Below are positions 54,489 to 64,000 of a stretch of 64,000 nt of DNA, piece by piece. Each line of letters begins with the position of its first letter. Within the stretch, counting starts at the first letter, position 1. The notes under the pieces are model-generated. The model was not told the DNA's origin. It did not search any database and saw nothing but the letters and a program-made list of their open reading frames with translations. The stretch is from Salinicoccus sediminis (GTDB taxonomy: Bacteria; Bacillota; Bacilli; Staphylococcales; Salinicoccaceae): the NCBI RefSeq assembly GCF_000986795.1, contig NZ_LAYZ01000001.1:372001-436000 (forward strand), written 5' to 3'. Made by a program: the position numbers and the translations under genes.

Positions 54489-55958
54489 TTATTCCGACCT
54501 TTCATTCTCTCTGTAGGCGTAGCGGTTTTCACCCCACTCATCTACATCGGAAAGATCTGCTTTGATGTTGTTGGTCTGGAATACAGGGTTGATGCCCTGT
54601 TTCAGCTGTGTCCTGTAATCCGCCGCCACCTGGAATACTATGCTGCTCAGTGCAAATACCGCCACCAGGTTGGTGACTGCCATGAGCGCCATGAACACGT
54701 CAGCTGTTGCCCATGCCGTTTCCAGATCCATGACCGCACCGATGAACACCATGACGACAACAAGTGCTTTGAATATGAAAAGAACCGCTTTGTTTTCTTT
54801 GATGTAATTCAGGTTACTCTGACCGTAAAAGAAGTTCCCGAGTATAGAACTGTAGGCGAAGAGCAGGATGACAATGGCAATGAAAGTGGCCCCGAAGGAA
54901 CCGATCTGTGAAGTCATTGCCGCCTGTGTCACCTGGATCCCCTGCAGTGCGTCTGCACCGTATTCCAGATCGGTATACATAAGTATAATGATTGCTGTCG
55001 CTGTACATACAACCATGGTATCGAAAAACACACCAAGAGATTGTATGAGCCCCTGTTTGACCGGATGGCTGACTGCAGCTGCTGCAGCGGCATTTGGGGC
55101 GGAACCCATACCCGCTTCGTTTGAAAAGAGCCCGCGCTGGAAACCGTTGAGGATTGCTGCACCCACTGCACCGCCAAATGCTTCACGGATACCGAAAGCA
55201 TTTGCAAATATAGTGGAGATCATTGGAATAATCTGGTCATAATTGATGATTAATATTACCAGTACAACCGCAAGATAGATGACAGCCATGACAGGCACAA
55301 TATATCCGGTCACATTGGCTATCCACTTGGCTCCCCCGAAAATGACAAGGGCGGTAAATGCGGCTATAATCACACCGATGACCCATCGGTCAATATTGAA
55401 CGCTTCCTCATAGGCATGGGCTATGGTATTGGACTGGAGTCCGTTGAAGACAAATCCGAATGTGACTGTAATGAGAATCGCAAAGAATATACCCAGCCAC
55501 CTCTGATCAAGCCCCTTTTCCATGTAGTAGGCCGGTCCGCCGCGGAAACCGCCTTCTCTGTCCTTTACTTTGAAAACCTGTGCCAGCGTGGATTCGAAGA
55601 ATGCAGTTGCTGCACCGAAGAATGCAATCACCCACATCCAGAATACGGCACCCGGCCCACCGAGTACGATTGCTGTGGCAACCCCGGCGATATTTCCGGT
55701 CCCGACACGTGAAGCGGCACTGATTGTGAATGCTTTGAAAGGAGAAATACCTTTTGAACCATCCGGTAAAATCTCCGCCTTTTCCTTTAATACATAAAAC
55801 ATTTCCCTGAACCATCTGAACTGGACGAACCTGGAGCTGATGGAGAAATATAAACCGGCGAGTATTAGAAGACCGATGAGGAAATCTCCCCAAAGAAGCG
55901 TGTTACCGACTTCTACTATTGATTTGAACCAATCCGGTATAATACCTTCAAAATCCAT
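54489..55958 (-). CDS. alsT: Sodium/alanine(glycine) symporter AlsT family
   Basis: 489-residue membrane protein of the AGCS family with about 11 hydrophobic segments. AASRVGTGNIAGVATAI, GGPGAVFWMWVIAFFGAATAFFESTLAQ and FSNEAGMGSAPNAAAAA are family signatures. It takes up alanine, glycine or glutamine with sodium; the substrate cannot be told. It lies downstream of parC, as in S. aureus, after a 70-bp gap. Confidence 0.92.
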   Translation of the reverse strand: MDFEGIIPDWFKSIVEVGNTLLWGDFLIGLLILAGLYFSISSRFVQFRWFREMFYVLKEKAEILPDGSKGISPFKAFTISAASRVGTGNIAGVATAIVLGGPGAVFWMWVIAFFGAATAFFESTLAQVFKVKDREGGFRGGPAYYMEKGLDQRWLGIFFAILITVTFGFVFNGLQSNTIAHAYEEAFNIDRWVIGVIIAAFTALVIFGGAKWIANVTGYIVPVMAVIYLAVVLVILIINYDQIIPMISTIFANAFGIREAFGGAVGAAILNGFQRGLFSNEAGMGSAPNAAAAAAVSHPVKQGLIQSLGVFFDTMVVCTATAIIILMYTDLEYGADALQGIQVTQAAMTSQIGSFGATFIAIVILLFAYSSILGNFFYGQSNLNYIKENKAVLFIFKALVVVMVFIGAVMDLETAWATADVFMALMAVTNLVAVFALSSIVFQVAADYRTQLKQGINPVFQTNNIKADLSDVDEWGENRYAYRENERSE

Positions 55959-56029
55959 AAAAAAACACCTCCTGCATGATAATAAGTATTATATCACTAC
56001 AAGAGGCAATAGGAAATTCAATATACAGA

Positions 56030-58441
56030 TTATGTGAACGCTTCAAACATCACTTCATTCACTTCACCGAATGAATTTTCATCAACAATAAACGAACCGT
56101 TGGAGTATTTGCCGCTCATTCTGATTGATTTGGCATTGGTCCTGAATTCGGATGATGCAGATTTGAGTAATATATCAATATCATCTTTAACGAGTCTCGC
56201 ATTTACCAGACGGTGCGGTTTTGATTTGATCTCCTTCAGCAGCATGTTGCCGACCTGCGCTCTCGCCCCTTCTTCAAAAAGACTGAGTTCCGTACGTTTT
56301 ACAGAACCCCTTTGGGACACTGTGATCAGATAGTCCTGGTCTGACACCAAACCGGCCATAATGATGCGGTCATCGTCCTTGACATTCATCGCACGGACAC
56401 CCTGTGCTTTAAGCCCTGTGTTGTTGACTTCCGAAACAGGGTATCTGAGTGTCATCCCTTTGCGTGTGACAAGGAGAACATCCTCCTCTTTCGCATCCGA
56501 CAATTCAACAGAAACGACTCTGTCATTATTTTTAAGCCCCATGCCTGCTATCGGCCGTTTGATGCGGGTTGCTTCATACGCATCAAGCCCCGTTAATTTG
56601 ATCTGCCCACGCTCTGTTACCATAACGACAGTGGTCTTGGTGTCATACTCACCGACGAGAAATGCAGTGAGGGGCATTTCATCCGTTTTGAGATTGAACC
56701 TGCTTGAAAGATGCTGCCCGTTGTCCTTCCATTTGATATCCTGCAGTTCGTGGACAGGGATGATCATGTAGTTGCCATAGTTGGTGAATACAAGGCAGTG
56801 CTGCAGTGTATGACCTTCCTCCAGCATAATCAGCCGGTCTTCCTGCTTTATCCCGATCTCCTCGATTGTGCTTGCATTGAAGCTCCGCATGCTGGTCCGT
56901 TTGATGTAACCGTCCCTCGTCACAGAGACCATGACTTCCTCCTTGGGGATGAGAACTTCTTTTTCAAGTTCTATCGTCTGGATTTCATCCTCTATGACAC
57001 TCCGCCTTCCGGAGGCATATTTCTTACGGATGTCTCTCAGCTCCTTCTTGATTACGGACAGCAGTTTCTTTTCATTGCCGAGTATTTCCCTAAGCTGGTT
57101 GATTGTATATTCAAGTTCATTATGCTCCGTTTCAAGTTCGACAATATCCGTATTAGTCAGCCTGTACAGCTGGAGCGTGACGATGGCTTCCGCCTGGGCT
57201 TCAGTGAAGCTGAACGCATCCACCAGATTGTCCTTGGCATTCCGCTTATTTTCCGATTCACGGATTACGCGGATCACTTCATCCAGTATGGACAGTGCTT
57301 TCATCAGCCCCTCGATGATGTGCATCCGCTTTTCCGCTTCTTCGAGTTCATACTCAGAACGGTTGCGGACCACTTCCTTCTGGTGTCTGACATAGGCTTC
57401 CAGTATTTCTTTGAGTCCAAGAAGCTTCGGTGCCCGGTCGCTGATGGCCACCATATTGAAGTTATAGGAAACCTGCAGGTCCGTCTTCTTGTAGAGGAAG
57501 TTGATGATGCCCTCGACATTTGCATCCTTCCGTGTTTCGATGACCACACGCTGCCCATCCCGGTCTGTTTCATCCCGGACTTCAATGATGCCGTCCACTT
57601 TCCGGTCTGCACGGATTTCATCAACCTTCTTCACAAGGTTCGCCTTGTTCACTTCAAACGGCAGCTCATCGATGATGATATGCGTCTTGCCGCCTCTTAC
57701 GTCCTCGGTCCTCACTTTACTGCGGACAATGATTTTTCCCCTGCCCGTTTCATAGGCTTTCCTGATTTCGGAGACACCCTGGATGATGCCGCCCGTCGGG
57801 AAGTCCGGCCCTTGGATGATCGTCATCAGTTCGTCGATCTTCACTGTCGGCTTATCTATGATTTTGAGTGTTGCATCGATGACCTCCTCGAGATTATGCG
57901 GCGGTATTTCAGTGGCATAACCGGCGGATATCCCCGTCGTGCCGTTTACGAGCAGATTCGGGAATTTGGCCGGCAGGACGACCGGTTCAACTTCTGTGTC
58001 ATCAAAGTTATTGATGAACTGCACCGTGTTTTTCCTGATATCCCTGAGCATTTCATTGGAGATTTCAGACAGTCTCGCTTCTGTATAACGCATTGCAGCC
58101 GGCGGATCCCCGTCCACGCTCCCTTTGTTGCCGTGGATGGTGATGAGCTCTTCGCGCATCTTCCATTCCTGCGAGAGCCTCACCATGGCATCATACACGC
58201 TTGTATCCCCGTGCGGGTGATAGTTACCGATGACGTTACCCACAGTTTTGGCGGATTTTCTGTATCCTTTCTCGAATGTGTTACCCTCTTTGTACATCGC
58301 GTACAGTATTCTTCTCTGCACCGGCTTCAGGCCGTCCCTCACATCGGGGATGGCCCGGTCCTGGATGACATATTTACTGTACCGTCCGAAACGGTCGCCG
58401 ATGACATCCTCCAGCTGGAGCTGCTGAATATGATCTGTCAT
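56030..58441 (-). CDS. parC: Topoisomerase IV subunit A
   Basis: DNA-cleaving subunit of topoisomerase IV, which unlinks daughter chromosomes; 803 residues. Catalytic tyrosine in [11 protein letters not shown]. The quinolone region reads [12 protein letters not shown] with Thr80 and Asp84, where S. aureus has Ser80 and Glu84. C-terminal beta-pinwheel repeats (about 500-800), for example [16 protein letters not shown] and VTQRG-type blades. It overlaps parE by four bases (ATGA), so both are made from the LexA-controlled promoter. Confidence 0.96.
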   Translation of the reverse strand: MTDHIQQLQLEDVIGDRFGRYSKYVIQDRAIPDVRDGLKPVQRRILYAMYKEGNTFEKGYRKSAKTVGNVIGNYHPHGDTSVYDAMVRLSQEWKMREELITIHGNKGSVDGDPPAAMRYTEARLSEISNEMLRDIRKNTVQFINNFDDTEVEPVVLPAKFPNLLVNGTTGISAGYATEIPPHNLEEVIDATLKIIDKPTVKIDELMTIIQGPDFPTGGIIQGVSEIRKAYETGRGKIIVRSKVRTEDVRGGKTHIIIDELPFEVNKANLVKKVDEIRADRKVDGIIEVRDETDRDGQRVVIETRKDANVEGIINFLYKKTDLQVSYNFNMVAISDRAPKLLGLKEILEAYVRHQKEVVRNRSEYELEEAEKRMHIIEGLMKALSILDEVIRVIRESENKRNAKDNLVDAFSFTEAQAEAIVTLQLYRLTNTDIVELETEHNELEYTINQLREILGNEKKLLSVIKKELRDIRKKYASGRRSVIEDEIQTIELEKEVLIPKEEVMVSVTRDGYIKRTSMRSFNASTIEEIGIKQEDRLIMLEEGHTLQHCLVFTNYGNYMIIPVHELQDIKWKDNGQHLSSRFNLKTDEMPLTAFLVGEYDTKTTVVMVTERGQIKLTGLDAYEATRIKRPIAGMGLKNNDRVVSVELSDAKEEDVLLVTRKGMTLRYPVSEVNNTGLKAQGVRAMNVKDDDRIIMAGLVSDQDYLITVSQRGSVKRTELSLFEEGARAQVGNMLLKEIKSKPHRLVNARLVKDDIDILLKSASSEFRTNAKSIRMSGKYSNGSFIVDENSFGEVNEVMFEAFT

Positions 58442-60417
58442 GAAGTTTCACCACTCTCTTCCAATTTTGCCACATCATCATTTTCAAGAATGCTGTCCTG
58501 CTCTTCGAGCGTGAAACTCACATTCGATTCTATCCATTTACGCCGCATTTCAACATTATCCCCCATGAGTGTCGTGACACGTTTCAGAGACAGCGCTTCA
58601 TCTTCGATCCTCACCTGTATCAGCGTGCGTGAATCCGGGTTCATCGTCGTCTCCCAGAGCTGGGCGGGCATCATTTCACCAAGACCCTTATAGCGCTGGA
58701 GCTCGACGTTTTTACCCAGTTCCTTCTGTGCTTCTGCAAGCTCATCCTCCGTCCATACATAACGCACAACTTCCCTGCCCTTCAACTTCTTTTTCAGCTG
58801 GAAGAGCGGCGGCAGTGCGATATAGATCTTGCCCGCGTCGAATAAAGGTCGCATATAATTGAAGAAGAACGTTAGAAGCAGCACCTGGATGTGCGCCCCG
58901 TCCGTATCGGCATCGGTCATGATGATGATTTTGTCGTAGTTTGAATCCTCCACTTTGAACTCATTCCCGACTCCCGCGCCGATTGTATGGATGATCGTAT
59001 TGATCTCCTCATTTTTGAATATATCCTCGAATTTCGCTTTTTCGGTATTGATCACCTTACCGCGGAGGGGGAGGATGGCCTGGAATTTCCTGTCCCTGCC
59101 CTGTTTTGCAGATCCGCCGGCGGAATCCCCTTCGACCAGATACAATTCATTTTTCCTGGCATTCCTGCTCTGTGCCGGAGTCAGCTTTCCGGACAGGAGA
59201 GTATCCCTGCGCTTTTTCTTGCCGTTCCTCGCCTCTTCGCGAGCCTTCCTTGCCGTTTCCCTGACGCTCCTTGCCTTGATGGCTTTTTTGACGAGCTGGG
59301 TGCTGAGTGCACCGTTCTCTTCAAGGTAGTAGGGAAGGTGATCGGCCAGAAGCGTCTCCATTACATTTCTGGCTTCACTCGTTCCGAGCTTGCTCTTCGT
59401 CTGCCCTTCGAACTGGAGCAGGTCTTCTGGGACTTTGATGGATATCACTGCAGTCAGGCCTTCCCGTATATCATTCCCTTCGAGATTCTTGTCTTTATCT
59501 TTCAGTTCATTGATCTTCCTTGCATATTCATTGAAGACGCGTGTAAAACCTGTTTTGAAACCAACTTCGTGCGTTCCCCCGTCTTTCGTCCTCACATTAT
59601 TGACAAAGGAGATGATGGTTTCACTGTACTGGTCATTGTACTGGAAGCTGACTTCGCCGAGTATGCCATTGTATTCGCCGGAAAACATGCTGATTTCCCC
59701 GATGGAATCCTTGCCTTCATTCAGGAATTCGATGAATGCTTTCAAGCCGTCATCATATTTGAAGGATTCCTCAAGCGGCTCCTCAGGACGCCTGTCGGTT
59801 ATGCTGATCCTGAGTCCCTTCTGGAGAAAGGCGGATTCACGCATCCGCTCCATGATTGTTTCAAAATGGAACACCGTGCCTGATTTGAATATTTCCGGAT
59901 CGGGTTTGAAAGTCACTTCTGTGCCGGTCTTTTTCGTCTTGCCGGTCACTTTCAGAGGACGGTCGACTTTACCGCCGTCTTTGAATGACATCTCATGGAT
60001 TTTACCGTCCCTGAATATCCTGAGCTCAACCCAGGAACTGAGCGCATTGACGACAGAAGCGCCGACGCCATGAAGGCCGCCGGCAGTCTTGTAGCCGCCC
60101 GAACCGAATTTCCCGCCTGCATGCAGCACCGTGAAGATGACTTCCGGTGTCGGACGCCCGGAAGCATGTTTTCCCGTGGGCATGCCCCGGCCGTTGTCAG
60201 TCACTGTTATGCTGTCATCCTTGTTAATTGTAATGGCAATTTCATCACCATATCCATTGATGATCTCATCCACAGAGTTATCTGTAATCTCGTAGACAAG
60301 ATGATGAAGACCCCGGTGGTCCGTCGATCCTATATACATGCCCGGCCGTTTCCGCACCGCATCAAGGCCTTCCAATATTTGTATCGATTCATCTGTATAA
60401 GTATTCTGTCTTGCCAA
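58438..60417 (-). CDS. parE: Topoisomerase IV subunit B
   Basis: ATPase subunit of topoisomerase IV, 659 residues. GHKL ATP site: EITDNSVDE, DNGRGMPTG and YKTAGGLHGVGASVVNAL; Toprim domain with ELYLVEGDSAGGSA and IIMTDADTDGAHI. The TTG at 60417 follows AGGAGG by nine bases and yields ARQNTYTDESIQILEGLDAVRKRPGMYIG-type start; there is no better ATG before this domain. It has a perfect LexA box upstream. Confidence 0.95.
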   Translation of the reverse strand: MARQNTYTDESIQILEGLDAVRKRPGMYIGSTDHRGLHHLVYEITDNSVDEIINGYGDEIAITINKDDSITVTDNGRGMPTGKHASGRPTPEVIFTVLHAGGKFGSGGYKTAGGLHGVGASVVNALSSWVELRIFRDGKIHEMSFKDGGKVDRPLKVTGKTKKTGTEVTFKPDPEIFKSGTVFHFETIMERMRESAFLQKGLRISITDRRPEEPLEESFKYDDGLKAFIEFLNEGKDSIGEISMFSGEYNGILGEVSFQYNDQYSETIISFVNNVRTKDGGTHEVGFKTGFTRVFNEYARKINELKDKDKNLEGNDIREGLTAVISIKVPEDLLQFEGQTKSKLGTSEARNVMETLLADHLPYYLEENGALSTQLVKKAIKARSVRETARKAREEARNGKKKRRDTLLSGKLTPAQSRNARKNELYLVEGDSAGGSAKQGRDRKFQAILPLRGKVINTEKAKFEDIFKNEEINTIIHTIGAGVGNEFKVEDSNYDKIIIMTDADTDGAHIQVLLLTFFFNYMRPLFDAGKIYIALPPLFQLKKKLKGREVVRYVWTEDELAEAQKELGKNVELQRYKGLGEMMPAQLWETTMNPDSRTLIQVRIEDEALSLKRVTTLMGDNVEMRRKWIESNVSFTLEEQDSILENDDVAKLEESGETS

Positions 60418-60433
60418 ATCAGGTATCCTCCTA

Positions 60434-60447
60434 CAAACATACGTTCG
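60434..60447 (-). promoter_or_regulatory. LexA (SOS) box of parEC
   Basis: On the minus strand CGAACGTATGTTTG matches CGAACRNRYGTTYG at all 14 positions. It lies 16 bp before the parE start and shares the core AACATACGTTC with the polymerase box at 52201. Confidence 0.92.
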
Positions 60448-60534
60448 TTTAATGTAATCTCTTACTATTTTTATACAAATCTTTGACGATTGCAACCCTA
60501 ATCCCCATTTTACACGTTTTTTACACTTCAGACC

Positions 60535-60568
60535 ATTAGTTTACAATAACATTAATATGTAAACTAAT
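60535..60568. repeat. Inverted repeat in the parE-plsY intergenic region
   Basis: ATTAGTTTACA and TGTAAACTAAT are perfect 11-bp arms with a 12-bp spacer. Each arm contains a TTTACA -35-like box, with an ACTAAT 17 bp further in the opposite arm, on both strands. Confidence 0.6.
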
Positions 60569-60604
60569 TTATATTAGGTGTAACTATTTTTTTATGGTAA
60601 ACTG

Positions 60605-60621
60605 TTAGTACCTGATGATAA
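60605..60621 (+). promoter_or_regulatory. Candidate FapR operator upstream of plsY
   Basis: TTAGTACCTGATGATAA is close to the FapR site as I recall it (TTAGTACCTRNTACTAA), 15 of 17 positions. It lies 14 bp before the plsY start. FapR represses phospholipid and fatty-acid genes when malonyl-CoA is low. Confidence 0.5.
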
Positions 60622-60634
60622 AGGGGTTTTTAAT

Positions 60635-61219
60635 TTGGAAACACTCATTTCACTGCTGGTATTCGGTTACCTGATCGGGGCAGTACCTTTCAGCCTCCTC
60701 ATCGGGAAATGGTTCTACAAAATCGACCTGAGGGAACATGGGAGCGGGAACATCGGAACTACCAATACATTCCGTATCCTCGGTAAGAAAGCAGGAATCC
60801 TGGTACTCATAATGGACATGATGAAAGGTGCGGTCCCTGTCTGGACGGCGATGCTCATAGACACAGATTTTCACGTATTCCTGCCGGGACTGGCTGCTGC
60901 ACTCGGCCATGTGTATTCGATCTTTTTGAAATTCAGGGGCGGCAAGGCTGTTGCCACGAGCGCAGGTGCTGTTCTCGCATATAATCCGCTGATGTTTGCT
61001 ATATTACTGAGCGTCTTTCTACTTACTTTAAGAACCAGCAAATATGTGTCCCTGTCCAGCATAGTCAGCGCCGTCCTGTTCTTCATCCTTTCCCTTGTTT
61101 TCCGCGATCCTCTGCTTATCGGATTATCTTTTATCATTGCTGTAGTTATAGTTGTTAGACATATATCCAACATTAAACGTATAATAGACGGCACAGAGTC
61201 AAAGATTACATTCATGTAG
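60635..61219 (+). CDS. plsY: Glycerol-3-phosphate acyltransferase PlsY
   Basis: Membrane enzyme that moves the acyl chain from acyl-phosphate to glycerol-3-phosphate, starting phospholipid synthesis. 194 residues, about five hydrophobic segments. Motifs: GSGNIGTTNTFRILG (motif 1), FRGGKAVATSAGAVLA (motif 2) and RHISNIKRI (motif 3). TTG start after AAAGGGG. Divergent from parE as in S. aureus. Confidence 0.95.
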   Translation: METLISLLVFGYLIGAVPFSLLIGKWFYKIDLREHGSGNIGTTNTFRILGKKAGILVLIMDMMKGAVPVWTAMLIDTDFHVFLPGLAAALGHVYSIFLKFRGGKAVATSAGAVLAYNPLMFAILLSVFLLTLRTSKYVSLSSIVSAVLFFILSLVFRDPLLIGLSFIIAVVIVVRHISNIKRIIDGTESKITFM

Positions 61220-61236
61220 CGAAAGGATTGATCAGC

Positions 61237-61518
61237 ATGCTTAAAGTCACTGACAATGCAGTTAATTGGATGAAAGAAGAACTCGACCCTGAAAACGGCC
61301 AAGGTGTAAATATCTATGTAAGATATGGTGGAGAAACCCAGCTCAAGCAAGGCTTTTCCCCTGCCCTTACAGTCGACACCATCCCTGACGACAGTAAAGT
61401 CTTCGAATACGACGGCATAGACATTTTCATAAAAGAAAGTGATCTTTGGTACTTCGAAGATTCAGAGCTTACGGTTGATGTTAACGATCAGGAAGAAATA
61501 GCATTTGCAGATAATTGA
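61237..61518 (+). CDS. HesB-like protein lacking cysteine
   Basis: 93-residue protein of the HesB/YadR/YfhF (YneR-like) group, related by fold to A-type iron-sulfur carriers. It contains no cysteine at all, so it cannot hold a cluster in the usual way; the group's function is unknown. ATG 61237 has AAAGGAT eight bases upstream; a TTG nine bases earlier lies inside it. It follows plsY after 17 bases. Confidence 0.8.
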   Translation: MLKVTDNAVNWMKEELDPENGQGVNIYVRYGGETQLKQGFSPALTVDTIPDDSKVFEYDGIDIFIKESDLWYFEDSELTVDVNDQEEIAFADN

Positions 61519-61527
61519 AAAATGATT

Positions 61528-61566
61528 AAAAAGAACAGCCCATCTCATGCGAGATGGGCTGTTCTT
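61528..61566. terminator. Terminator between the HesB-like gene and acnA
   Basis: AAGAACAGCCCATCTC and GAGATGGGCTGTTCTT form a perfect 16-bp stem with a four-base loop. The T tail is better on the minus strand, so it mainly ends acnA. Confidence 0.88.
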
Positions 61567-61578
61567 ATGAAGCCGTTC

Positions 61579-64000
61579 TTATTTGAGTTTGTTTCTGAGA
61601 ACAAGCTGCAGGATTCCGCCGTGGCGGTAGTAATCCACTTCAACTTCAGAATCAAAGCGCGCTTTGACTTTGAATTCTTTTTTCTCACCTTTGTCATCCG
61701 TTGCTACGACATCGAGAAGATCTCCCGGTTTCACTGACTCATCAACCTGGATGTCAAATGTTTCACTGCCGTCGAGGCCAAGTGCATCCGCATTTTCGCC
61801 GTCAACAAACTGCAGCGGCAGCACACCCATCATTACAAGGTTTGAACGGTGAATCCGTTCATAGCTTGCCGCAATAACTGCTTTGACACCAAGCAGGTTC
61901 GTACCTTTGGCAGCCCAGTCACGGCTGGAGCCCATGCCGTAGTCGTCTCCTGCTACAACGACGAGGCCTGTACCATCCTGCTGATACTTCATCGCTGCAT
62001 CATAGATGCTCATCACTTCACCCGTCGGCCAGTAAGTTGTGAATCCGCCTTCTGTGCCCGGGGCAATCTTGTTGCGGATACGGATGTTTGCGAAAGTACC
62101 GCGCATCATTACTTCATGGTTTCCGCGGCGGGAACCGTATGAGTTGAAGTCTCTAGGAGACACACCCTGTTCGATCAGCCATTTTCCTGCCGGTGTATCC
62201 TTGCCGATTGCACCTGCCGGTGAAATGTGGTCTGTTGTCACAGAGTCTCCAAATTTACCGAGTACACGCAGGCCGTTAAGCGATTCTACTGTGCCTGCTT
62301 CTTTCGACAGATCCTGGAAGAATGTCGGGTTCTGGATGTAAGTGGATTTCGGGTCGAAATCGTAAAGCGGTGCATCGGTTGTTTCAATATTGTTCCAGAT
62401 TTCATTGGAATCAAATACGCTTTCGTATTCTTTCCTGAACAGTTCAGGTGTCACTGTGCTCATGACTGCATCCCTGACCGCTTTTGTGGAAGGCCAGATA
62501 TCCTGCATGAATACATCGTTGCCTTCTTTGTCCTGACCGATCGGTTCAGATTTAAGGTCGATGTCCACAGTTCCTGCCAGCGCATAAGCAACCACAAGCG
62601 GCGGTGAAGCCAGATAGTTCGCTTTGACAAGCGGATGGATTCTTCCTTCGAAGTTACGGTTACCTGAAAGTACAGAAGACACAAGCAGATCATTGTCCAC
62701 GATTGTTTCCGTGATTTCAGGCTTGAGCGGACCGGAGTTGCCAATACATGTTGTACAGCCGTACCCAACAAGGTTGAAGCCGAGCTTATCAAGGTATTCC
62801 TGCAGCCCTGAGTCTTCAAGATACCCTGTAACGACCTTGGAACCCGGAGCCAGTGAAGTTTTGACATAGGCCGGCACTTCAAGTCCTTTTTCAACTGCAT
62901 TCTTGGCAAGCAGGCCTGCGCCAAGCATTACGTACGGGTTGGATGTATTCGTACAGGAAGTGATGGCAGCAATCACCAGATCGCCTGTGCTGATTTCAGC
63001 AGTACCCCCATCTTTGAAGTTGACTGTACCTTTTTTGTCGAATTCAGATTCGTCCATGCCGTGGCCATGGTTGCCGCTTTCGGCTGTAACGGATTTCCTG
63101 TACTCATCCTTCATCTCTGACAGAGGGATGAGGTCCTGGGGACGCTTCGGTCCTGCGAGTGAAGGTTCAACCGTTGAGAGGTCAAGATCCACTACATCAG
63201 TGTAAACTGCTTCCTCTTCCGGATTGAAGAACATGCCGTTCTCTTTCAGATACTGTTCCACAACAGCGAGATGCTCTTCAGAACGTCCTGTCAGACGCAT
63301 GTAATCGATTGTTTCAGAATCCACCGGGAAGAAACCGCAGGTTGCACCGTATTCCGGCGCCATGTTTGCGATTGTCGCGCGGTCGGCGAGTGGTAGTTCA
63401 GTGACACCCTGGCCGAAGAATTCAACGAATTTGCCGACTACCCCTTTTTGACGGAGCAGTTCAGTTACACGAAGTGCAAGGTCAGTCGCTGTTGCACCTT
63501 CAGGCAGTGCATTTGTCATTTTCACCCCAATGACTTCCGGTACCGGGAAGTATGAAGGCTGGCCGAGCATGCCCGCCTCAGCTTCAATTCCGCCGACACC
63601 CCAGCCGAGTACGCCCAGGCCGTTGATCATTGTAGTATGGGAGTCCGTACCTACCAGAGTATCCGGATAAGTGACGAGGCCGTTCTCTTCCTCTCTGATA
63701 TGCACAACATTAGCAAGATACTCGAGATTGACCTGGTGCACGATACCTGTTGCAGGCGGTACAGCTTTGTAGTTGTCAAACGCTTTAGTCGCCCAGTTCA
63801 GGAATTCATAGCGCTCCTGGTTCCTTTCGAATTCAAGTTCCATGTTTTTCTGGAGTGCATCATGCGTACCGTATTCATCAACCTGGACAGAGTGGTCGAT
63901 GACGAGGTCGACAGGCACTTCGGGGTTGATCTTCTGAACGTCGCCGCCGACAGCATCCATCGCTTTCCTGAGTGATGCAAGATCGACAACGGCGGGAACA
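61579..64000 (-). CDS. acnA: Aconitate hydratase AcnA (5' truncated)
   Basis: Iron-sulfur enzyme that interconverts citrate and isocitrate. About 806 residues are visible; the reading frame stays open to the window edge ([20 protein letters not shown]), so roughly 95 N-terminal residues are missing. Cluster ligands appear in [13 protein letters not shown] and [14 protein letters not shown]. The C-terminal swivel domain has [22 protein letters not shown] and [15 protein letters not shown]. AcnA is a typical target of iron-sparing RNAs such as the one proposed at 15.2 kb. Confidence 0.96.
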   Translation of the reverse strand, partial: VPAVVDLASLRKAMDAVGGDVQKINPEVPVDLVIDHSVQVDEYGTHDALQKNMELEFERNQERYEFLNWATKAFDNYKAVPPATGIVHQVNLEYLANVVHIREEENGLVTYPDTLVGTDSHTTMINGLGVLGWGVGGIEAEAGMLGQPSYFPVPEVIGVKMTNALPEGATATDLALRVTELLRQKGVVGKFVEFFGQGVTELPLADRATIANMAPEYGATCGFFPVDSETIDYMRLTGRSEEHLAVVEQYLKENGMFFNPEEEAVYTDVVDLDLSTVEPSLAGPKRPQDLIPLSEMKDEYRKSVTAESGNHGHGMDESEFDKKGTVNFKDGGTAEISTGDLVIAAITSCTNTSNPYVMLGAGLLAKNAVEKGLEVPAYVKTSLAPGSKVVTGYLEDSGLQEYLDKLGFNLVGYGCTTCIGNSGPLKPEITETIVDNDLLVSSVLSGNRNFEGRIHPLVKANYLASPPLVVAYALAGTVDIDLKSEPIGQDKEGNDVFMQDIWPSTKAVRDAVMSTVTPELFRKEYESVFDSNEIWNNIETTDAPLYDFDPKSTYIQNPTFFQDLSKEAGTVESLNGLRVLGKFGDSVTTDHISPAGAIGKDTPAGKWLIEQGVSPRDFNSYGSRRGNHEVMMRGTFANIRIRNKIAPGTEGGFTTYWPTGEVMSIYDAAMKYQQDGTGLVVVAGDDYGMGSSRDWAAKGTNLLGVKAVIAASYERIHRSNLVMMGVLPLQFVDGENADALGLDGSETFDIQVDESVKPGDLLDVVATDDKGEKKEFKVKARFDSEVEVDYYRHGGILQLVLRNKLK

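Noticed and set aside
56711-58693. Plus-strand open frame of about 660 codons across parC/parE
   Set aside because: It runs antisense to parC and the end of parE, has no ribosome binding site and a low-complexity His/Phe/Asp-rich product; a shadow of the real genes.

Overview
The window comes from the chromosome of a low-to-moderate-GC Gram-positive coccus of the family Staphylococcaceae. Evidence: a FemA/FemB pair, CvfB and CvfC homologues, an ArlR/ArlS two-component system, and a lysC-asd-dapA-dapB-dapD-dapL-alr-lysA-csp block in the order I know from Staphylococcus aureus. Base composition by eye is clearly more GC-rich than S. aureus, and several surface proteins carry acidic stretches. 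A moderately halophilic relative such as Salinicoccus fits best (inference, not proven here).

Layout. 1-6.9 kb: 3' part of a double-headed dynamin-like GTPase, a rhodanese-type sulfurtransferase, a 5'-3' exonuclease, an RNase H-like protein, a tiny zinc-finger protein, a CvfC homologue split by a frameshift in a run of nine A, and a bacilliredoxin. 7-11.6 kb: thyA-dfrA-ypmS-like-msrA-msrB-crr-yozE-like, then deoD. 11.7-15.2 kb: ctpA, murG and a PAP2 phosphatase. 15.2-15.3 kb: a Fur-box-preceded short transcript unit that looks like the iron-sparing small RNA IsrR. 15.4-24.4 kb: arlRS, odhAB, a DUF6501-type small protein and a MoxR-type ATPase/VWA pair. 24.5-28.9 kb: brnQ, convergent xpaC-telA, acylphosphatase, a DUF1033-type protein and a cold-shock protein. 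29-37.3 kb (minus strand): the lysine/diaminopimelate operon under a lysine riboswitch. 37.3-43.9 kb: ABC-F ATPase, sirtuin, cvfB, pepF and two membrane proteins.

43.9-45.7 kb is the most accessory-looking part: a lone serine resolvase with about 470 bp of repeat-rich non-coding DNA on one side and a macrodomain protein on the other. 45.9-49.7 kb holds three tandem Fem-type aminoacyltransferases (femA, femB and a third paralogue). 49.8-52.2 kb holds a SatD-like regulator with a small membrane protein behind twin operators, then a LexA-controlled Y-family polymerase. 52.4-61.5 kb: an LCP-family wall protein, a DUF1002 protein, an AlsT-type symporter, parC/parE under a perfect LexA box, plsY and a HesB-like protein. 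The window ends inside acnA.

Themes: cell wall (murG, fem genes, LCP protein, DAP supply), DNA damage (Y-family polymerase and topoisomerase IV under LexA), central metabolism (odhAB, acnA) and iron economy (IsrR-like RNA; aconitase is a typical target class of such RNAs). I saw no tRNA, rRNA, CRISPR array, prophage or complete transposon.
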